A stretch of DNA of 61,539 bases, taken from positions 1 through 61,539 of the forward strand of contig JAIKZI010000056.1 of the NCBI GenBank assembly GCA_024682375.1, given 5' to 3'. The translations under genes were made by a program, and so were the position numbers. Shown piece by piece: positions 1-7,116 of the stretch. The notes under the pieces were generated by a model that ran no database searches, was not told where the DNA came from, and saw only the letters and a list, made by a program, of their open reading frames with translations. The DNA comes from Lachnospiraceae bacterium (GTDB taxonomy: Bacteria; Bacillota; Clostridia; Lachnospirales; Lachnospiraceae). Position 1 is the first letter of the stretch. Every line of letters begins with the position of its first letter.

Positions 1-885
1 ACAAATAGCAGCGGATGAAAGAATACCTATAGCGACTTTTTTCTTCTTGTCATCAGCACGTCTAATCATAGCAAGTGCTGCACCTGGAATACCGAACATC
101 ATACATGGGAAGAATCCTGACATATACATTCCGAGGTCCCAGGATACATCTGCTGATGTCTTTCCAGCCCAGAAGTTTGTGAGATCACCCATACCGATTG
201 TGTCAAACCAGAATACATTGTTTAATGCGTGGTGTAGGCCGGTTGGAATGAGGAGTCGGTTGAAGAAAGCATATAATCCTGCTCCGAAGATTCCTATTTT
301 AGAGATTCCTTTTCCAAATGCAACTAAACCTGTGAAAAGAAGTGGCCAAGTAAATAAAAGAACTGCTGAAACTAAGATAGAAACCAAGCCTGCGATGAGA
401 GCAACACATCTCTTTCCTGAGAAGAAAGATAACCAATCAGGAAGTTTAGTTCCTTTGAATTTGTTGTAGCACATTGAACCGATGATACCTGCAATGATAC
501 CAATAAATGGTGTTTTTGTCTGATCGAATGCGATTGTCTTAGCTGCATCCTTTGCAATTTCAGGCATGATTGTTGTTACGACACCTGTGCTTAAAAGTGT
601 TGTCATGATTAGCCATGAAACTAGCGCGGCTAGTCCGCCAGTACCATCATGATCTTCTGACATTCCTACGCCGACACCGATAACAAATAGAATTGCCATG
701 TTATCGATAAGTGCACCGCCGGCTTTTACCAGGAACAAACCGATGAGCATTCTAGCTCCTTCGATGTCACCACCCTGCATTGTAGCAGGACATAGCATGT
801 AGCCGATTCCCATTAGAAGTCCACATAGTGGTAGGACTGCAACGGGAAGCATGAGAGCTTTACCAAGTTTTTGCAAAAACTTCAT
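1..885 (-). CDS. nagE: PTS N-acetylglucosamine/glucose-family EIIC permease, partial
   Basis: This is the membrane channel of a phosphotransferase transporter that imports and phosphorylates an amino sugar or glucose. It begins at ATG 885 after a strong AGGAGG ribosome binding site and stays open to the window edge, so about 295 N-terminal residues are present and the C-terminus (and any EIIB domain) lies outside. The translation starts MKFLQKLGKALMLPVAVLP, typical of the glucose/GlcNAc EIIC family. Several hydrophobic segments follow, then LHHALNNVFWFD and GDLTNFW, a form I associate with GlcNAc (NagE-type) rather than PtsG permeases. The EIIA gene lies just upstream on the same strand, so the two probably form one operon. 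Substrate assignment is inference from these motifs; membership of the EIIC family is secure. Confidence 0.85.
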   Translation of the reverse strand, partial: MKFLQKLGKALMLPVAVLPLCGLLMGIGYMLCPATMQGGDIEGARMLIGLFLVKAGGALIDNMAILFVIGVGVGMSEDHDGTGGLAALVSWLIMTTLLSTGVVTTIMPEIAKDAAKTIAFDQTKTPFIGIIAGIIGSMCYNKFKGTKLPDWLSFFSGKRCVALIAGLVSILVSAVLLFTWPLLFTGLVAFGKGISKIGIFGAGLYAFFNRLLIPTGLHHALNNVFWFDTIGMGDLTNFWAGKTSADVSWDLGMYMSGFFPCMMFGIPGAALAMIRRADDKKKKVAIGILSSAAIC

Positions 886-921
886 ATAATCCTCCTTTTG
901 AAAAAACCCTCCATTAATATG

Positions 922-1398
922 TTATTTTTCAATCTCCATAATTGGATCACCGGCTTTTACTTTGCCAGGAGCCATAGGAGTAATTGACTTCATGTCAGTA
1001 GTGTTTAATACAATGATTGGAATAACTGTGTCATATCCCTTTTCTTTAATTAAATCTAAATCCATAGAAAGAAGTGCGTCCCCGAGTTTTACTTTTGCAC
1101 CTGTTTCTGTGTGAGCGCTAAAGCCTTCGCCTTTTAGATTTACTGTGTCAATTCCACAATGAACTAAAAGTTCAATTCCATTTGTGACGATTGATGCAGC
1201 GTGATTGGTATCGAATACCATTGCAATATCGCCGTCAGCAGGAGCTTTTATTTCATTTGATGATGGGATAATAGCTACTCCATCACCAAGCATTTTTTCC
1301 GCAAAAGTAGGGTCGCTTACCTGTGAAATTGGAATTAGTTCTCCATCTACTGGAGAATAGATTGTTGTATTTTTGTGATTTTTGAATAAATTAAACAT
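922..1398 (-). CDS. PTS glucose-family EIIA phosphocarrier (Crr-like)
   Basis: A soluble phosphocarrier of 158 residues that passes phosphate from HPr to the EIIB of a glucose-family permease. The length matches free-standing EIIA(Glc) proteins. The opening IYSPVDGELIPISQVSDP, the inner PADGDIAMVFDTNHA and the phospho-histidine motif LLVHCGIDTV (His around residue 87) are all family hallmarks. The ATG at 1398 follows an AGAGGT ribosome binding site. The gene is upstream of the EIIC gene on the minus strand with 36 bp between them, so it probably serves that permease. A good sigma-A promoter lies just in front. Confidence 0.93.
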   Translation of the reverse strand: MFNLFKNHKNTTIYSPVDGELIPISQVSDPTFAEKMLGDGVAIIPSSNEIKAPADGDIAMVFDTNHAASIVTNGIELLVHCGIDTVNLKGEGFSAHTETGAKVKLGDALLSMDLDLIKEKGYDTVIPIIVLNTTDMKSITPMAPGKVKAGDPIMEIEK

Positions 1399-1417
1399 AT
1401 ATTTTACCTCTGTTATT

Positions 1418-1447
1418 ATTATATTTGTTGGAAAAAAAGACTGTCAA
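1418..1447 (-). promoter_or_regulatory. Sigma-A promoter for the PTS genes
   Basis: On the minus strand TTGACA (1447-1442) is followed after 18 bp by TATAAT (1423-1418), 20 bp before the EIIA start codon. Both hexamers match the consensus exactly; the spacer is one base longer than ideal. Confidence 0.7.
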
Positions 1448-1472
1448 CGAAATCGTTTTTTTCTGAAACATC

Positions 1473-1521
1473 TTTCATAAAATGAAATAAAATTTCATAA
1501 TCTTTGACAGTACTTTCATAA
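1473..1521. promoter_or_regulatory. Three phased TTTCATAA repeats upstream of the PTS promoter
   Basis: TTTCATAA occurs at 1473, 1493 and 1514, that is at 20-21 bp steps, close to two helical turns. The middle copy is also half of a palindrome, ATGAAAT-aaa-ATTTCAT (1482-1498). The block lies 26-75 bp upstream of the -35 box of the EIIA promoter, a position suited to an activator or cooperative regulator. No binding protein can be named. Confidence 0.4.
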
Positions 1522-1612
1522 AAAAATAATTATAGTCATTTCTGCTTAAAAAGTATAGGAAAAAATAGTTTCCGTTTGGTTATTAATTATAGGAATATAT
1601 TAGGATTCTAAC

Positions 1613-1640
1613 TTGCTTGAATAAGGAATTCTGTGATAAA
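1613..1640 (+). promoter_or_regulatory. Candidate promoter of the riboswitch-controlled operon
   Basis: TTGCTT (1613-1618), 16 bp, GATAAA (1635-1640), a few bases ahead of the conserved start of the yybP-ykoY aptamer. The hexamers are imperfect, so the call rests mostly on position. Confidence 0.45.
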
Positions 1641-1648
1641 GTATTAAA

Positions 1649-1765
1649 CACATGAGGGAGTAATGGCGTCATTGATATGACGTGATTTGTCAACAACCTC
1701 GATTCAAGGAATTTTCGTTTTCCAGTTGAATCTGGCAAATCTTAAATAATGAGACTCATGCGTAT
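1649..1765 (+). ncRNA. yybP-ykoY (manganese) riboswitch aptamer
   Basis: The 5' side carries GAGGGAGTAA (1654-1663), then a hairpin GTCATtgatATGAC, then TTTGTCAACAACCTCG, and the 3' side carries ATGAGACTCATGCG (1749-1762). The pairing of a GGGAGTA 5' strand, a GTCAACA internal strand and a GAGACYCATGCG 3' strand is the signature of the yybP-ykoY family, which senses Mn2+ and commonly precedes cation exporters and exchangers. The 3' strand also forms the first arm of a terminator, so the element probably works by transcription attenuation, with Mn2+ favouring read-through into the CaCA exchanger at 1841. Identified by eye from conserved strands; a covariance search was not possible. Confidence 0.8.
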
Positions 1766-1797
1766 CTTTTGTTTTGGTACGCGTGGGTCTTTTTTTA
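1751..1797 (+). terminator. Expression-platform terminator of the riboswitch
   Basis: GACTCATGCGTATC (1753-1766) pairs with GGTACGCGTGGGTC (1776-1789), with G-U pairs, followed by seven T. The 5' arm overlaps the conserved 3' strand of the aptamer, as expected for ligand-controlled termination. Confidence 0.8.
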
Positions 1798-1840
1798 TTA
1801 TATTAGACCTATGCGGCAGGGTATTGAGAGGAGTTTTTAG

Positions 1841-2836
1841 ATGGATATTGCAATGGCAGTAGGATTATTGGTCTTGGGATTCATTTTCCTGGTAAAGGGA
1901 GCAGATTTTTTTGTAGATGGAAGTTCATCAGTAGCAAAGAAGCTTCGCGTTCCTTCGTTAATCATTGGACTTACTATTGTGGCAATGGGAACTAGTTTGC
2001 CAGAGTTTTCGGTTAGCTTATCTGCAGCGATAAAAGGGCAGAATGCACTCGCGATAAGTAATGTAATTGGATCTAATATGTTTAACCTTATGGTTGTGTT
2101 AGGTTTCAGTGCATTATTTCAGCCACTTTTAGTTAGCAGAGATGTGTTTAAGAGGGATTATCCGCTTTCAATTATTGCAACAGGAATGTTGTTTGTGTTC
2201 GGCTTTACATCTATGAAACTTGATAGATTAGAAGGCGCAGTGATGTTTGCTTGCCTTATTATCTATTTAGTGGTTGTTGTTAGAGAAGCGATGAAGGTTA
2301 GAAAAGCAGTTTCATCACATACAGCAGATGTAGAAACCATGCAGCTTGAGGCTGAAGCAGATGATGAAACCAATGAAGTTGCAAAGGAGACTAGTACACT
2401 TCTTTCTATTATTTATATTATTGGTGGTGCTATTGCAATTAAATTCGGCGGAGAATGGGTTGTAGATGGTGCTGTTACTATTGCAAAAGCATTTGGAATT
2501 TCGCAAAATATTATTGGACTCACAATTGTAGCTATGGGAACTAGCTTACCAGAACTCGTCACATCAGTAGTTGCCGCTCGTAAGGGTGAACTTGATATGA
2601 GTATCGGAAATGTAGTTGGATCTAATATTTTCAATATATTTGGAGTACTCGGTATGTCTGGTGCAATTAGCTCAATTTCAGTTATTTCGGATAATTTGAT
2701 TGATTTAGTGATTTTGGTTGTTTTTTCCCTCATCGTTGGTGTGCTGGGATTTACAAAGAGAAAAATCACAAAAGGAGAAGGCGTTGGAATGCTCGTTCTC
2801 TATGCAATTTATGCAGTATACATTTGTATTAGATAA
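1841..2836 (+). CDS. CaCA-family cation exchanger (YrbG-like Na+/Ca2+ or Mn2+ exchanger)
   Basis: An integral membrane antiporter of 331 residues. Two inverted alpha repeats are clear: GTSLPEFSVSLSAAIKG followed by GSNMFN near residues 49-80, and GTSLPELVTSVVAARKG followed by GSNIFN near residues 233-265. A charged cytoplasmic linker rich in Glu (around residues 155-185) joins the halves. The family exchanges Na+ or H+ for Ca2+ or similar divalent ions; the Mn2+ riboswitch in front suggests that Mn2+ efflux is part of its job, which is inference. Start ATG 1841 follows GAGAGGAG. It leads a tight group with asparaginase (9 bp gap) and lysozyme. Confidence 0.93.
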   Translation: MDIAMAVGLLVLGFIFLVKGADFFVDGSSSVAKKLRVPSLIIGLTIVAMGTSLPEFSVSLSAAIKGQNALAISNVIGSNMFNLMVVLGFSALFQPLLVSRDVFKRDYPLSIIATGMLFVFGFTSMKLDRLEGAVMFACLIIYLVVVVREAMKVRKAVSSHTADVETMQLEAEADDETNEVAKETSTLLSIIYIIGGAIAIKFGGEWVVDGAVTIAKAFGISQNIIGLTIVAMGTSLPELVTSVVAARKGELDMSIGNVVGSNIFNIFGVLGMSGAISSISVISDNLIDLVILVVFSLIVGVLGFTKRKITKGEGVGMLVLYAIYAVYICIR

Positions 2837-2845
2837 GGTTTTTGT

Positions 2846-3856
2846 ATGAGTAAGAAGATTTTGATTATAAATACGGGTGGAACTCTGTCGTCAGTGATGA
2901 AGGAAAATGGAATGGCACCAGGGCTTTCGACTGATGATATGCTTTCGGAACTTCGTATGGTGTCTGGCGATGCTGATTTGTCTTTTATGGATTTTTTGGC
3001 ATTGGATAGTGCAAATATTTTGCCACGTGATTGGGTTTCTCTTGCAAAAAAGATAGGTGAGGAGCAGTCGAACTATGATGGTATAGTTGTTATTCATGGA
3101 ACGGATACACTTGCTTATACTTCTTCTATGCTTTCTTTTATGCTTTCTAATATTGCTATTCCGGTTGTGATTACAGGAAGTCAGCTTTCTATGAAGCATC
3201 CAGTCGCAGATGCTATGGAGAATTGTCGTTTGGCAATTTATATGGCATGTGAAGGATATCCTGGTGTTTTCGTCGCTTTTAATAGAAAGGTGATTTTAGG
3301 AAGTCGTGCATCAAAGGTTCGTACACTTTCTTTTGATGCTTTTGAAAGTATCAACTATCCAAACGTGGCAGAAGTAAGTTCTTTGGGACTGAAGGTAAAT
3401 GAAAATGTGGTCCCTGATCGTCATGGAATTTTTAAGGTAAAAAGTTCCATTTCAGAGGAAGTCGGCGTTATTAAGATGTACCCTGGAATTAAGAGTTCAG
3501 TATTATCTAGTATTTCAAAAGCTGGTTATAAGGGAGTATATATCGAAGCTTTCGGACTAGGTGGAATGCCGTTTAGAGATGATGATTTCATCGGTGCTTT
3601 AAAGGGTCTTATGGACGACGGTGTTGCAGTTCTAGTTGGAACTCAGTGTCGATATGAAGGTAGTGATTTAAATATTTATGAAACAGGAAAGCGCGCAAAG
3701 GAAATTGGAGTTATGCAGGCTTTTGATATGACTACTGAGGCAGCAGTAACAAAGCTTATGTGGGCTCTCGGTCAGACAGATGATATGGATGAGATTCGTG
3801 AGTATTTCAAGGTGAGTCTTTGCGGTGAAGTAGATATAGAAGGTCATGAAAGATAG
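2846..3856 (+). CDS. ansA: Type I (cytoplasmic) L-asparaginase
   Basis: Hydrolyses L-asparagine to aspartate and ammonia. The 336-residue protein has no signal peptide, matching the cytoplasmic AnsA type. The first catalytic threonine motif INTGGTLSS is at residues 6-14 and the second, VVIHGTDTLAYTSSML, near residues 81-96; the ITGSQLS segment follows. It sits 9 bp after the CaCA gene and its last codons overlap the start of the GH25 gene by 11 bp, so the three genes are probably co-transcribed. The riboswitch upstream may therefore also influence this enzyme. Confidence 0.93.
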   Translation: MSKKILIINTGGTLSSVMKENGMAPGLSTDDMLSELRMVSGDADLSFMDFLALDSANILPRDWVSLAKKIGEEQSNYDGIVVIHGTDTLAYTSSMLSFMLSNIAIPVVITGSQLSMKHPVADAMENCRLAIYMACEGYPGVFVAFNRKVILGSRASKVRTLSFDAFESINYPNVAEVSSLGLKVNENVVPDRHGIFKVKSSISEEVGVIKMYPGIKSSVLSSISKAGYKGVYIEAFGLGGMPFRDDDFIGALKGLMDDGVAVLVGTQCRYEGSDLNIYETGKRAKEIGVMQAFDMTTEAAVTKLMWALGQTDDMDEIREYFKVSLCGEVDIEGHER

Positions 3857-4886
3857 TAGAGGTGCAGAATTGAAGGGAAAGAAATCAGTGAAAAAAGAAC
3901 TAGGTTATTTAGTGATTTTTTTGCTTGGAGCAGCGTGTGCTGTTTTTGTAACTCTTTTTGTTTTATGGAAAAAAGGCTTTTTTCCTAAGGCGTCAGAATC
4001 GTCTAAGGAAGTTTTGAATTATGTTGAGAAGGCAGTTTTCTTGGATGCCTCTGGAAAGACTCATGTATATGAGACGAAGGCAGGTAACAAGAATGTCTAT
4101 GATAAGACTAGATATAAGATTGACGGTGAGTCTTTGTATGATAAGTATGGTTCGGTCCTCGAGATGGATTTAGGCGGACAGAGCGTGTCAGCATCGTCTT
4201 TGCCAGAGACAAAGGGCCTTTTGAATACTCATATTGGCTATTTGGATGGTCATGAGATTTCTTATGAGGATGGTACTTATAAGTCTCGCATGGGTATCGA
4301 TGTTTCTTATCATCAGGGTGATATCGATTGGAACAAAGTCGCTTCATCCGGCGTTAAGTTTGTCTATATTCGTTGCGGTTATCGTGGCTATGCCGGCGAT
4401 GGCGTGTTGAAAGAAGATACTAAATTTGAGGAGTATTATAAGGGTGCGAAGAAGGCTGGTCTCGATGTCGGAGTTTATTTCTTCTCTCAGGCGATTAATG
4501 AGTCTGAAGCAAAGGAAGAGGCTGAGTTTACTCTTAAGCTTCTAAAGGGAAAGGAACTAGATCTTCCGGTTGTCTTCGATCCAGAGAATGTTGGTGGTGT
4601 CGGCGCTCGTACAGACAGTGTCTCCGGCGAGCAGTTTACGAAGAATACAATTGAGTTCTGCGATGCTGTCGAAAAGGGCGGCTTCAAGTCAGCAGTCTAT
4701 GCCAACATGATTTGGCAGGCATCAAAGCTAGACATGACAAAGCTTCGTGATATTGAGATGTGGTACGCCGACTATGAACCCCTTCCTCAGACTCCATACG
4801 ATTTCACAACCTGGCAGTATTCAGCAACTGGTAGAGTTGATGGTATAAGCGGTGATGTGGATCTGGATTTGGAGATTAGAAAGTAG
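3846..4886 (+). CDS. GH25 lysozyme (muramidase), membrane-anchored
   Basis: Cleaves the beta-1,4 link between N-acetylmuramic acid and GlcNAc in peptidoglycan. The first ~20 residues are basic, followed by a transmembrane segment (LGYLVIFLLGAACAVFVTLF, residues about 19-38), so the protein is probably anchored outside the membrane. A linker of about 100 residues precedes the GH25 domain, which begins at MGIDVSYHQGDIDW near residue 148 and continues with FVYIRCGYRGY, DVGVYFFSQA, PVVFDPE and MWYADY. The Asp of GIDVSYHQ and the Asp-Pro-Glu segment match the catalytic acidic positions of the family. It overlaps ansA by 11 bp, which suggests coupled translation. A role in wall turnover is likely. 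Confidence 0.92.
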   Translation: MKDSRGAELKGKKSVKKELGYLVIFLLGAACAVFVTLFVLWKKGFFPKASESSKEVLNYVEKAVFLDASGKTHVYETKAGNKNVYDKTRYKIDGESLYDKYGSVLEMDLGGQSVSASSLPETKGLLNTHIGYLDGHEISYEDGTYKSRMGIDVSYHQGDIDWNKVASSGVKFVYIRCGYRGYAGDGVLKEDTKFEEYYKGAKKAGLDVGVYFFSQAINESEAKEEAEFTLKLLKGKELDLPVVFDPENVGGVGARTDSVSGEQFTKNTIEFCDAVEKGGFKSAVYANMIWQASKLDMTKLRDIEMWYADYEPLPQTPYDFTTWQYSATGRVDGISGDVDLDLEIRK

Positions 4887-4907
4887 AATATTATATGTAA
4901 GGGTAAG

Positions 4908-4959
4908 CCCCCGTGGCTTCGGATTTCTTCGGAATCCGAGGCTGCGGGGGTGTTTTTTT
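4908..4959 (+). terminator. Strong terminator after the lysozyme gene
   Basis: CCCCCGTGGCTTCGGATT (4908-4925) pairs with GGAATCCGAGGCTGCGGGGG (4931-4950) and is followed by a T tract (4953-4959). It is 22 bp past the lysozyme stop codon. Confidence 0.88.
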
Positions 4960-5040
4960 GGAATCCGAAGCCGCGGGGCGTTTTTTGAATTTGAAACTGC
5001 GGGTTTTTTTTCGGAATCTGAAGCTGCAGGGGGGTGTCCT
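4931..5040 (+). repeat. Four tandem degenerate copies of a terminator 3' arm
   Basis: The 3' arm and T tract of the terminator at 4908 recur three more times: 4931-4959, 4960-4986, 4987-5012 and 5013-5040, each starting like GGAATCCGAAGC, running into a G-rich block and (in the first three) ending in T. The copies diverge progressively. The matching 5' arm is present only once, so the later copies cannot form their own hairpins and can only compete for it. This looks like slippage or unequal-recombination duplication next to the larger repeat array. Confidence 0.6.
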
Positions 5041-5069
5041 TACGGATGAAAGGTGAGTTTTGGGTGCGA

Positions 5070-5920
5070 GGTATCCGTAAATTTCTCGCGGTTTGGGAGA
5101 GCGGTACGGACGAAGGGGGAGTAAATTGGCTGAGGTATCCGTAAATTTCTTGCGATTATGGGGATAGGTACGGACGAAGGGGGAGTAAATTGGCTGAGGT
5201 ATCCGTAGGCCAGCGGCAACTAGCTAAAAACCAACGGACGAAAGCAAGTTAAAAGCTTTGAGGTATCCGTAAATTACTTGCGGTTATGGGGATAGGTACG
5301 GACGAAGGAATAGTAAATTGCCCTAGTTATCCGTAGGCCAGCGGCAACTTGCTTAAACCCAACGGACGAAAGTAAGTTAAAAGTCGTGAGGTATCCGTAA
5401 ATATCTCGCGGTTATGGGGATAGGTACGGACGAAGGAATAGTAAATTGCCCTAGGTATCCGTAGGCCAGCGGCAACTTGCTTAAACCAACGGACGAAAGC
5501 AAGTTAAAAGTCGTGAGGTATCCGTAAATTTCTTGCGGATTTTGGGATATGTACGGACGAAGGAATAGTAAATTACCCTAGGTATCCGTAGTCCAGCGGC
5601 AACTAGCTAAAAACCAACGGACGAAAGCAAGTTAAAAGTCGTGAGGTATCCGTAAATATCTCGCGGTTATGGGGATATGTACGGACGAAGGAATAGTAAA
5701 TTGCCCTAGGTATCCGTAGGCCAGCGGCAACTTGCTAAAAACCAACGGACGAAAGCAAGTTAAAAGCTATGAGGTATCCGTAAATAACTCGCGGTTATGG
5801 GGATACGTACGGACGAAGGAATAGTAAATTGCCTCAGGTATCCGTCGGCCAGCGGCAACTAGCTAAAAACCAACGGACGAAAGCAAGTTAAAAGCCGTGA
5901 GGTATCCGTAAAAAACTCGC
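5070..5920. repeat. 64-bp tandem repeat array with A/B alternation (128-bp dimer)
   Basis: Thirteen units begin with GGTATCCGT (one with GTTATCCGT) at 5070, 5134, 5198, 5262, 5326, 5390, 5454, 5517, 5581, 5645, 5709, 5773 and 5837, with a partial unit at 5901. The spacing is 64 bp everywhere except one 63-bp step. Two unit types occur in the order A A B A B A B A B A B A B. Type A has a TCCGTAAATtnCTyGCGG head and an ACGGACGAAGGAATAG tail; type B has a GGCCAGCGGCAACTTGC head and an ACGGACGAAAGCAAGTT tail. Each unit holds an inverted pair TCCGT...ACGGA, and B also holds AACTTGCTT...AAGCAAGTT. Neighbouring units pair across the boundary (GCAAGTTA with TAACTCGC, TTGCC with GGCAA). No ORF, cas gene or transposase is inside. 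Related units follow the gene at 6101-6907. Confidence 0.9.
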
Positions 5921-5931
5921 AGTGTTAGATA

Positions 5932-6057
5932 AAAATCACACCACACCAAATAAAAAATCAAATTTTTTAAAAATGTCTAAAAATTATAGTATCTTTTAAT
6001 TTGAAATATGGTAAAATCAAGAATGTTTTAGACAACTTGCTTTTTGCGTGTGATTTT
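5932..6057. repeat. 10-bp inverted repeat bracketing the leader of the nuclease-like gene
   Basis: AAAATCACAC (5932-5941) is matched exactly in inverted orientation by GTGTGATTTT (6048-6057). The right copy runs on into ACGGATAATAACTTA, an inverted and degraded piece of the array head (TATCCGTA...). So the 5' leader of the gene at 6101 lies between a forward repeat remnant and a reversed one. The stretch between is AT-rich and holds no clear promoter. Confidence 0.5.
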
Positions 6058-6100
6058 ACGGATAATAACTTAGGAGAAAGGGGAGTGTATTAGAGGGGGA

Positions 6101-6907
6101 ATGTATCAATGGAGTGAAGAAATAATAATTCAGTTGGAGCATCGAAAATATTGTTTGAATGAGCTGATTGCAAAGTTGGAGAAGTCTTTGGAGTCGGCGC
6201 CGTCGGGGAACTTGCGAGTAAGCAAGAGTGGCAAATCATTCCAATACTATCTTCGAGAGAATCCAAAAAACAAGAACGGAACATATATCCCAAAGGCGAA
6301 AATCGAGATAGCAAAAGCTCTAGCTCAGAGGGATTACGAAAAGAAAGCTTTGGCGTATGCGAAGGCGGAGCTTGTCAATGTAACAACATATTTAGCATAC
6401 ATGAAAGTTAACAACTTGATTTCGGTGTTGGATTCCTTTGGCGAGGGGCGCCAGAGGTTGATCACACCTATCTACAGAATGGAAACGGATTTTGTAGAGG
6501 CGTGGAAGTCGATAAAGTATAAAGGTCGTGATTTTGGCGATATCAACACCGAATTTTTTACATCTAACGGAGTTCGTGTGGCTTCGAAGTCTGAGCTTGC
6601 AATAGCAAACATGCTTGAAGCGTATAATATACCGTATAGATATGAATATCCACTTATATTATCTTCAGGAAAAAAGATTTGGCCGGATTTTCTCTGCCTC
6701 AATGTTCGAACCAGGAAAGAGATTATCTGGGAACATTTCGGAATGATGGATAATATAGGATATGCAAATAGAAATGTTGAAAAAATAAACTTGTATGCTA
6801 AAGATGGTTATTGCTTAGGAGAAAATTTTGTTGCTACATTTGAAACATCACAAGTGCAACTCAATCTAAAAACAGTACAACGGATTATTGAAGAATTCCT
6901 ATTGTGA
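6101..6907 (+). CDS. Repeat-flanked protein with C-terminal PD-(D/E)XK-like nuclease domain
   Basis: 268 residues, no signal peptide or membrane segment. Residues 1-110 are charged and helical, with GNLRVSKSGKSFQYYLREN and YIPKAKIEIAKALAQRDYEKK, a style I have seen in uncharacterised Firmicute proteins. Residues about 160-260 look like a restriction-endonuclease fold: SKSELAIANML (Glu165), YEYPLIL, KKIWPDFLCLN (Asp196), EIIWEHFGMMD (Glu211), then a conserved-looking Tyr, Lys-Ile and GY. The layout E...YEYP...PDF...EhFG resembles nuclease domains fused to helicases. The usual final Lys is not evident, so catalysis is unproven. The ATG at 6101 has purine-rich GAGGGGG unusually close before it. 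The TGA stop lies exactly at a repeat-unit boundary (GTGAGGTATC), and repeats stand on both sides. No neighbour suggests a restriction system. It could act on the repeats or be a mobile passenger. Confidence 0.6.
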   Translation: MYQWSEEIIIQLEHRKYCLNELIAKLEKSLESAPSGNLRVSKSGKSFQYYLRENPKNKNGTYIPKAKIEIAKALAQRDYEKKALAYAKAELVNVTTYLAYMKVNNLISVLDSFGEGRQRLITPIYRMETDFVEAWKSIKYKGRDFGDINTEFFTSNGVRVASKSELAIANMLEAYNIPYRYEYPLILSSGKKIWPDFLCLNVRTRKEIIWEHFGMMDNIGYANRNVEKINLYAKDGYCLGENFVATFETSQVQLNLKTVQRIIEEFLL

Positions 6908-7058
6908 GGTATCTGTAAATAACTCGCATGGATGAGGTGAATAACAGATGAAAGCAAGTTAAGGAAGCAAAGTATCCGTAAATAACTCGCGCAGCAGGGG
7001 GGAACTACAGACGAAAGCAAGTTAGAAGCCTCGAGGTATCCGTAAAGACCTTGTAGCC
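6908..7058. repeat. Downstream continuation of the 64-bp repeat array (hybrid units)
   Basis: Units start at 6908, 6971 and 7035 (63- and 64-bp steps; the last is partial). They combine an A-type head (TCCGTAAATAACTCGC) with a B-type tail (GACGAAAGCAAGTTA), so each is a clean inverted repeat TAACTCGC...GCAAGTTA. In the first unit the head is TCTGT and the tail ACAGA: both sides changed together from TCCGT/ACGGA. The last unit runs into the terminator at 7068. Confidence 0.82.
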
Positions 7059-7067
7059 CAATAAAAA

Positions 7068-7113
7068 GGGCCTTATGATTCGAAAAAAGAATCATAAGGC
7101 CCTGATTTTTTTA
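7068..7113. terminator. Bidirectional terminator between the repeat island and the aminopeptidase gene
   Basis: GGGCCTTATGATTC (7068-7081) and GAATCATAAGGCCC (7089-7102) form a perfect 14-bp stem with a seven-base loop. T tracts follow on the plus strand (7106-7112) and on the minus strand (complement of AAAAA, 7063-7067). It ends the minus-strand aminopeptidase transcript and any plus-strand transcript from the island. Confidence 0.88.
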
Positions 7114-7116
7114 TAA

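Noticed and set aside
2315-3199. Minus-strand Asn/Ile-rich frames within the exchanger and asparaginase genes
   Set aside because: They are antisense to strongly conserved genes, with low-complexity composition typical of AT-rich reverse frames.
4852-5049. Gly/Phe-rich plus-strand reading frame over the terminator repeats
   Set aside because: It overlaps the end of the lysozyme gene, has no ribosome binding site and is made of terminator arms and T tracts; the composition is that of the repeats, not of a protein.
5070-5920. CRISPR array
   Set aside because: The whole 64-bp unit is conserved with no variable spacers, units are tandem and of two alternating types, and no cas gene is in the window.
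6101-6907. Transposase or reverse transcriptase for the flanking repeats
   Set aside because: No DDE, Y1/HUH, tyrosine or serine recombinase motif and no YxDD motif; the visible motifs fit a nuclease-like fold better.
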